The notes under the pieces were generated by a model, which saw only the letters and a program-made list of their open reading frames with translations, made no database searches and was not told where the DNA came from. The translations under genes were made by a program, and so were the position numbers. Source: Lepidostoma basale (lineage: Eukaryota; Arthropoda; Insecta; Trichoptera; Lepidostomatidae). Taken from it: a stretch of DNA of 64,000 bases. Of this stretch, positions 61,718 through 64,000 are shown in pieces (position 1 is the stretch's first letter; every line of letters begins with the position of its first letter). The stretch spans positions 62,001-126,000 of the forward strand of contig JAHDVF020000023.1 of NCBI GenBank assembly GCA_022606425.2. The letters are read 5' to 3'.

Positions 61718-62278
61718 ATCAAATCAAATCAGTTTATTTCATCAACAGACATTACAAAATTTATTTTTAAGGCATCTATTGAGAACAGGTAAAATAATAT
61801 ATTGTGTATAGTATACTACCAGAAACGCATGAGAGATGGTTCAACATTAGGAAGACAGGATACTCTCCAGAATTAAGAGTATTTGCCTTCTGAACGTACT
61901 TTCACTAACCTGAAAGACGTCGATCTCCGAGGAGACCGCGTTCAGCAGACTAATTGCTCTTCCCACCGGTGACACCAGAGGCAGATTGGTTCTGGCGGCC
62001 GGTAGGTAAAACAATTTATGCTGTCGCTGTCTTAGATATCTATCAGGGACAAAAAGCCGAACACCCTCCAGCACGGCCGAGTTCTCGAAATATTCCCTGA
62101 GTAATCTAAAGAAATGGGTTATGAGATGTGCATCTCTTCGAAGCTGCAGATAGTTGGCCCCAAGCATTCCCAAAAGAAATGCCATGGGATAGAGCCACGG
62201 ATAACTACCATACTCCCTCATGTAGAGATACCTCAGAATTTTTTTCTGAACCCTCTCCAGCATAACGGAATATCTCAT
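61718..62278 (-). mobile_element. LINE-G1 3' end, intact C-terminal frame
   Basis: The minus strand is open for 143 codons: MRYSVMLERVQKKILRYLYM, REYGSYPWLYPMAFLLGMLG, EYFENSAVLEGVRLFVPDRY, FYLPAARTNLPLVSPVGRAI and SLLNAVSSEIDVFQVSES, ending LILESILSS. The 3' UTR has TTCTCAATAGATGCC (in reverse) and the tail (TTTGA)n. An upstream piece of the same family is at 63251-63396. Confidence 0.88.
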
Positions 62279-63250
62279 TTCATTTCATTTATTTCATTTA
62301 TTTTGCTAATAATCACAAACATTACAGACATACAATTCCAAATCATTTGCAATTACATTATAAACAGAGAAGCATTAAAAAAAATAAAAATTAAGCTTAA
62401 GAGTAAGAAAAAATCATAACATTGATATTGCATCCCTGAGGCAACTCACACTATCACGAAATATGTCGACCTCCGAGGCGATCCGATTAAGCAATAAGAT
62501 TGCCCTACCCACAGGCATTACCATTGGCAGGTTGGTTCTGCAGCGTGGCAAATAAAACAATCTGTGCTGTCTTTGACGAAGGTAATTATCAGGGACAAAT
62601 AGACCTACATCACTCAGGACATCCGAGTTCTGTATACGGCCGCCAATCAGCTGAAAGAAGTGAACTCCCAAGTGAATGTTCCTCCTTCTCTCCAATGATT
62701 GGTAGCTTAGCATACCTAGCAAGAATTCAGTCGGAAAGAGCCACGGGTAATAACCGCGCTCCCTGAGGTAAAGAAAGCGCAGAAATTTTTCTGCACTCGC
62801 TCCACCATCAGAGAATATCGGATCCCAGGCGGTGACCAAATAACGGAACTATATTCCAGCCGACTTCTTACCAGGGAATTATACAACACCCTAAGTACCT
62901 GTGTGTTCGAAAATATCTTGGCATTCCTGAAAACAAATCCAAGCATTTTAATGGAACTATTACATAGAGCAACTATGTGAAGATTGAACGATAATTGAGC
63001 ATCGAACAGAACACCGAGATCTCTGGATGTAGAAGCTCTTTCAAGCTGTACCCCATCCATAAGATAGCGAAAGTATAATGTTTTCGATGCCCGCGTGTAT
63101 GACATAACAAAGCACTTGGAGACGTTGAAGAATAATTTATTACGTTTACTCCATTGGGTTATGCTCTGAATGTCACACTGAAGCTTCAAGCAATCTGAGG
63201 GATTCTCTATCTCGCCGAACCAATGCGTTTTATAGGACTCTGAGCACATG
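62279..63250 (-). mobile_element. LINE-G2 3' half
   Basis: The minus strand reads NPSDCLKLQCDIQSITQWSK, LFFNVSKCFVMSYTRA, LERASTSRDLGVLFDAQLSF, MLGFVFRNAKIFSNTQVLRV, LYNSLVRSRLEYSSVIWSPP and SLMVERVQKNFCAF. After a frameshift near 62800 it continues YPWLFPTEFLLGMLSYQSLE and LFVPDNYLRQRQHRLFYLPR. This covers the end of the palm, the thumb and the C-terminus of a Daphne/CR1-like LINE. The 3' UTR ends in a TTTCA-type repeat at 62279-62300. It lies between two pieces of LINE-G1. Confidence 0.85.
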
Positions 63251-63396
63251 AGGATCCCTGAAAACTCTTCCGGTCCAGACGATGAAGCCTAACATCCTCA
63301 GTGCAGTGCTACAAATCCTCTCAATATGTGCACGAAAAGTCAGCCTACTCTCATAGATGATCCCGAGATCTCTCATCGTAGATACATGAGCTAGTT
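63251..63396 (-). mobile_element. LINE-G1 upstream piece
   Basis: The minus strand reads AHVSTMRDLGIIYESRLTFR, AHIERICSTALRMLGFIVWT and GRVFRDPHV. This matches the G1 copy at 46560-46700. Roughly 70 bases of G1 coding sequence are missing between this piece and 62278, so the G2 insertion came with a deletion or the pieces come from different copies. Confidence 0.72.
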
Positions 63397-63572
63397 GCTG
63401 TATGTACTGGTATTCTCCATCCAGATTTTAGTCCTTTCGAGTTTCGCTTTAAGGGAGTCCTTGAAGCGTTTCCTTTGACTTTCGTGTGAACGTTTCCCTT
63501 GGGTCAGCTGAGAGTACAAAATTTTCCTTGGGAGTCTACTCGTAGTCTCTACCATATATAAAGATAACAGTT
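63397..63572 (-). mobile_element. LINE-Z fragment
   Basis: The minus strand reads PRKILYSQLTQGKRSHESQR, KRFKDSLKAKLERTKIWMEN and TSTYS. This corresponds to the upstream part of the 61155-61625 copy, with a small internal deletion and lacking the zinc-finger end. Confidence 0.72.
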
Positions 63573-63594
63573 TTAATCATACTCATATACATAA

Positions 63595-64000
63595 TCTGTA
63601 ATATGTGCTGTAAGATGTATGAAAGGTGGAAAAGCTGTCGGATATGACTGTGTAGCCTTAGAGTTTATCAAAAACGGTGGGCCGGTGGTTTCAGCATGGT
63701 TATATAGACTCTTTAACCAGTGTTTAGAGGAGGGATATACGCCGCTCGACTGGAGGAGGGCTGTTATCATGCCTCTTTATAAGGGAAAGGGGTCTCGTAT
63801 GGACTGTGGAAATCACCGGGCAATAAGTCTATTAAGCGCCGTTGGTAAACTCTACGGTCGAATTTTAATAGAAAGAGTAAAAAAGACGACGACTGAAAGA
63901 GTATGGGATGTTCAAGGCGCTTTTATGACCGGAAGAGGTTGTATGGATCAGATTTTTGCACTTCGAACGCTTGCGGAGAAGTTTATGGCCAAAAACCGTA
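63595..64000 (+). mobile_element. RTE-A reverse-transcriptase N-terminal part, runs off window
   Basis: The frame is open to the window end: AVRCMKGGKAVGYDCVALEF, IKNGGPVVSAWLYRLFNQCL, WRRAVIMPLYKGKGSRMDCG, NHRAISLLSAVGKLYGRILI, ERVWDVQGAFMTGRGCMDQI and FALRTLAEKFMAKNR. These are the fingers and upper palm motifs of an RTE-clade reverse transcriptase. They show the region upstream of the 8727-9866 and 16224-17290 copies. No stop is seen, so the copy may be long, but its end is outside the window. Confidence 0.85.

Noticed and set aside
61370..63572. LTR retrotransposon, because of two direct repeats
   Set aside because: The repeats are coding fragments of LINE-Z, they lack TG...CA ends, and the DNA between is LINE sequence without gag or pol of LTR type.

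Overview
This is an AT-rich, gene-poor stretch of an animal nuclear genome, most likely an insect and plausibly a moth or butterfly. The grounds are the mix of non-LTR retrotransposons (RTE-type and Daphne/CR1-type LINEs of the kind common in Lepidoptera), the many short inverted-repeat elements, and the absence of any operon, bacterial or viral gene. The species assignment is inference. Family labels (RTE-A1/A2/A3, LINE-E, F, G1, G2, H, K, L, M, R, T, U, V, W, Z, SINE1, SINE2, S2, X, D, P, Q, B) are working names coined for this window.

One clear host gene is present: an intron-free coding sequence for a 609-residue, mostly disordered, probably nuclear protein at 30851-32680 (+). A likely non-coding first exon and a short 5' UTR intron lie just upstream. 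Two further short segments look like single exons of unknown genes (14344-14562 on the minus strand and 44056-44156 on the plus strand), both with low confidence.

Almost everything else is transposable-element debris. The LINE copies are nearly all 5'-truncated, so what survives is the last 50-350 residues of the polyprotein, usually around a W-GH-R...GRPR motif. At least fifteen separate 3'-end types can be told apart. RTE-A is the most abundant, with more than twenty fragments; its longest uninterrupted copy is at 16224-17290, and the upstream half of the reverse transcriptase is seen at 8727-9866 and 63595-64000. Two tRNA-derived SINE families occur (SINE1 at 8382, 35372 and 48961; SINE2 at 20130 and 29872). 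A 584-bp retroposon (S2) ends in the same roughly 65 bases and the same GTTA repeat tail as RTE-A1, so it probably borrows the RTE machinery. DNA transposons are represented by hAT-like, pogo-like, TA-flanked and Harbinger-like MITEs and a broken mariner. Palindromic elements that fold into long hairpins (P, Q, B, D groups) are frequent.

Insertion order can be read directly from target-site duplications. Examples are RTE-A1 inside S2 inside a P palindrome (15.7-17.6 kb), two retroposons inside G1 (24.6-26.1 kb), a hAT MITE inside RTE-A2 (44.4-45.3 kb), and G1 inside a pogo-like MITE (45.6-47.0 kb).

Layout: 0-10 kb LINE and MITE mosaic; 10-16 kb mariner relic, palindromes and LINE tails; 16-30 kb nested RTE, S2 and G clusters; 30.3-32.7 kb host gene; 33-42 kb sparse AT-rich DNA with MITEs; 42-56 kb dense LINE mosaic; 55-59 kb S2, D, tandem array and X repeats; 59.5-64 kb LINE tails, ending in an RTE that runs off the window.
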